A stretch of 32,901 nt of DNA from a virus. The stretch is from positions 1 to 32,901 of IMG/VR virus record IMGVR_UViG_3300048550_000213. One strand, 5' to 3'. A program made the position numbers and the translations under genes. Below the pieces are notes generated by a model. That model searched no databases. It was given only the letters and a program-made list of their open reading frames with translations, and was not told where the DNA came from. Positions 31,052-32,901 of this stretch are shown here, in pieces (position 1 is the stretch's first letter; each line of letters opens with the position of its first letter).

Positions 31052-32011
31052 ATGGCTAATCTAATATATCCTGTTGGCGTGCCTGTGCCTGGTGACTTTG
31101 ATGATTATAATGAGGACTCGCCTACTGGTGCAGTCGATTACTTGAGGATTCGTAGATTTCGTGATAAGAAAGCAACCAATGCTAAGAACAAAGGTTTCTT
31201 TTATAACAGGGCAGGTGGTTATCAAGGAGGAAGGAAACAAAATGGTACTATTTGCTTCTTAGCATGTCCTCCTGACATCAAAACAAATTATGTAAGTAAA
31301 TATAGTGAGGTCAAGTTTGGTGCTGTAGGTATGGCTGCTGCTGGAATGTTAGCAGAAGGTTCTAATTTGACTACCGAGAGTGCTACAGCATCTTTGCAGA
31401 AGTTGGCAGGAGATCAACTACCTCAGACTGTCCTGGATACCATCTCAAAAGGAACCCAGGCCGTTGGTAATGCACTTGGATCACAATTTAGTGGCGGAGC
31501 TAACGACTTACTTGCAGTCTCTCAAGGTAAAATCTTCAACCCATATGAAGAGAATATATTTCAAGGTATGTCATTTAGATCGCATACATTCTCATTCAAA
31601 ATGGTAGCACGAAGTGAGGCAGAGTCTGCCATCATCGGTCAGATTATTTCATACCTAAAGGCAGGCTCATTAGCATCATTCAATCCACAAGATGAGACAT
31701 CTGGTGGTGGTTCTGCAATGCTCGGTGAAACTGATATCGCTGGACGTTATCTACATGTCCCTGATAAATTTGAACTTTCATTCAGAAGATTGCTATCAAA
31801 TGGTTCGGAACTATCTGAGATACCTCACTATAAATTTGCACCATGCGTTTTAGAAAGTGTGGCAGTTAGTTATACACCTGATGGTCAGTATGTAGCATTC
31901 AAAAATGCTGATGGTGAAGTAAATAAATTGCACGTACCTGCAGTCGCAATCAGTCTGAACTTCAAAGAAGTTCAATACATCACAAAAGAAATGGCACTTC
32001 AAGGATTCTGA
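31052..32011 (+). CDS. 48: Tail tube cap-like protein, gp48-like
   Basis: This is a 319-residue plus-strand protein. It begins MANLIYPVGVPVPGDFDD, has a Gly/Ala/Ser-rich middle (about 95-160), and then strand-rich blocks FSFKMVARSEAE, KFELSFRRL, YKFAPCVLESVAVSYTPDG and AVAISLNFKEVQYITKEM. The end is like the last strands of the T4 tube-fold proteins gp48/gp54/gp19. In T4-like cyanophages a gene of this kind is found just before gp53 and is named gp48 (baseplate tail-tube cap); position and pattern agree here. The ribosome-binding site AGGT is a good distance from the ATG. The gene is followed after one base by gp53. Confidence 0.75.
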   Translation: MANLIYPVGVPVPGDFDDYNEDSPTGAVDYLRIRRFRDKKATNAKNKGFFYNRAGGYQGGRKQNGTICFLACPPDIKTNYVSKYSEVKFGAVGMAAAGMLAEGSNLTTESATASLQKLAGDQLPQTVLDTISKGTQAVGNALGSQFSGGANDLLAVSQGKIFNPYEENIFQGMSFRSHTFSFKMVARSEAESAIIGQIISYLKAGSLASFNPQDETSGGGSAMLGETDIAGRYLHVPDKFELSFRRLLSNGSELSEIPHYKFAPCVLESVAVSYTPDGQYVAFKNADGEVNKLHVPAVAISLNFKEVQYITKEMALQGF

Positions 32012-32012
32012 T

Positions 32013-32901
32013 ATGGCAAACTTCTTCGACTACATACCAGACGTTTACTATGGTGTAGAAGTATCCAAGAACTACTTGGAAGAATCTTCTATGGAATATG
32101 TACTAGGGAAGAACTTCTTCCGTAGTGCAAGAATACGTGATGACTTTGAGCAGTATGCAACTCTATTCAAACCATACTATATTCAACCAGGTATGAGACC
32201 AGACATGGTTTCTTATGAAGTGTATGGTGATCCAGAACTAGACTGGATACTTCTAATCATCAATGATATCTTTGATGCCTATACAATGTGGCCTAAGGAA
32301 CCTGTAGAACTATCAAATTATGTCACTGAGATATATGGTGAAGGAAATGAGGTTGCTACCCATCACTGGGAGACCAGAGAAGTAAAAAATGGAGATGAGA
32401 TCATCCAACGTGGTGGTTTGACAGTAATGCCTAATTATACTGCAATCAATTACGTGACTGGTGAAGCAATCACAACACCAGCATATGAAATTACAAACTA
32501 TGAGTATGAAGAAGACATAAACGAAAAGAAAAGATTCATCTACATCATGGATCCAAACGTCATTAGTCAATTTGTTTCCGAATTTGAATCACTATGTGAC
32601 TACGATGATAATGAAGACATTGAAGATGATGGAGCACCACTTACCGAGATCCTTGAGGTAGGTAAGTATCTGTCATCACAAAGTGGTGTTGCAATCTATC
32701 CAGTCTTTGGTAAGTATAAAAACTTTGTTGCTGCTGCACAATCCATTAGAGCATCACTAGAACCTCAAGAGGTTACTACTTCTTCTGGTGGTATAGCAGC
32801 TCAAAGTAGTGTCACAGGTAGGTCTACAGGTTATACAACCACGACTACTACGACTACCACCACGTCTACTACAAGCAGCAGTAGCAGTAGTAGTAGTTCT
32901 T
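32013..32901 (+). CDS. 53: Baseplate wedge protein gp53, C-terminal part beyond window
   Basis: The first 296 residues are visible. The start MANFFDYIPDVYYG, then FFRSARIRDDF, YEVYGDPELDWILLIIND and MWPKEPVE match gp53, which joins baseplate wedges. The block NEKKRFIYIMDPNVISQFVSEFE near residues 173-195 is where gp53 of T4 (196 residues) ends. Here the chain continues for at least 100 more residues: an acidic part, then LEVGKYLSSQSGVAIYPVFG, and a low-complexity tract of about ten Thr followed by Ser-Thr-Thr and at least nine Ser. It has AAGGA before the ATG at 32013. The extension may be a wedge-specific addition or a fusion whose other domain is out of view. Confidence 0.85.
   Translation, partial: MANFFDYIPDVYYGVEVSKNYLEESSMEYVLGKNFFRSARIRDDFEQYATLFKPYYIQPGMRPDMVSYEVYGDPELDWILLIINDIFDAYTMWPKEPVELSNYVTEIYGEGNEVATHHWETREVKNGDEIIQRGGLTVMPNYTAINYVTGEAITTPAYEITNYEYEEDINEKKRFIYIMDPNVISQFVSEFESLCDYDDNEDIEDDGAPLTEILEVGKYLSSQSGVAIYPVFGKYKNFVAAAQSIRASLEPQEVTTSSGGIAAQSSVTGRSTGYTTTTTTTTTTSTTSSSSSSSSS

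Noticed and set aside
32313-32570. Open minus-strand frame within gp53
   Set aside because: It is antisense to a well-matched gp53 coding region and has no promoter or ribosome-binding site.
32836-32901. Repeated triplets at the right edge as a CRISPR or tandem-repeat regulatory element
   Set aside because: There are no spacers and no repeat unit beyond codons for Thr and Ser; the stretch is in frame with gp53.

Overview
The window looks like part of the genome of a T4-like marine cyanophage (a myovirus infecting Synechococcus or Prochlorococcus). Three things point there: a T4-type set of baseplate, hub and tail-tube genes; tandem fibre genes; and a typical cyanophage set of host-like metabolic genes (transaldolase talC, Calvin-cycle inhibitor cp12, phycobilin-lyase-like cpeT, a short tryptophan-halogenase homologue). 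CpeT suggests a phycoerythrin-containing host. Almost everything is on the minus strand with 1- to 4-base gene overlaps. The longest stretch without a gene is 153 bases (14989-15141). I saw no tRNA, rRNA, CRISPR array or insertion sequence.

Layout in the direction of minus-strand transcription, right to left. At 31011-31052 two divergent late promoters separate a plus-strand gp48-gp53 pair (gp53 runs off the right edge) from the minus-strand genes. These are gp4-like head completion, a gp54-like tail-tube protein with a polybasic tail, and a gp26/gp51-like tail chaperone whose end carries a -1 frameshift signal leading into a 60-codon frame. Two very large related tape-measure/hub proteins follow, bearing cell-wall-lytic domains, then a gp27-like hub protein with a 109-residue polybasic tail. 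The cp12-cpeT cassette sits between gp27 and gp5. After gp5 comes a run of seven small genes, read from a sigma70-type promoter, and then talC and the halogenase homologue. A perfect TATAAATA promoter opens the next late block: three large structural proteins, then five fibre genes that share one N-terminal module but have different C-terminal heads (fibrinogen-like, polyglycine and others), and two unassigned genes at the left edge.

Regulation can be read from the DNA. Late promoters (ATAAATA or CTAAATA) lie 23 to 32 bases before the start codons of nine transcription units. Sigma70-type promoters (TTGACA, 17-base spacer, TATGAT or TATACT) precede the small-gene cluster and cp12. Many of these elements contain the stop codon of the preceding gene. 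A 29-base hairpin is present in two identical copies, each just upstream of a late promoter.

Taken together, the structural genes build the baseplate, the hub and a fibre array, with the lytic activities moved from gp5 to the large tape-measure/hub proteins. The metabolic genes (TalC and CP12) would push host carbon flow from the Calvin cycle to the pentose phosphate pathway during infection. The most notable points are the predicted programmed frameshift, the two polybasic tails, the relocated and multiplied tail lysins, and the promoter and stop-codon economy.
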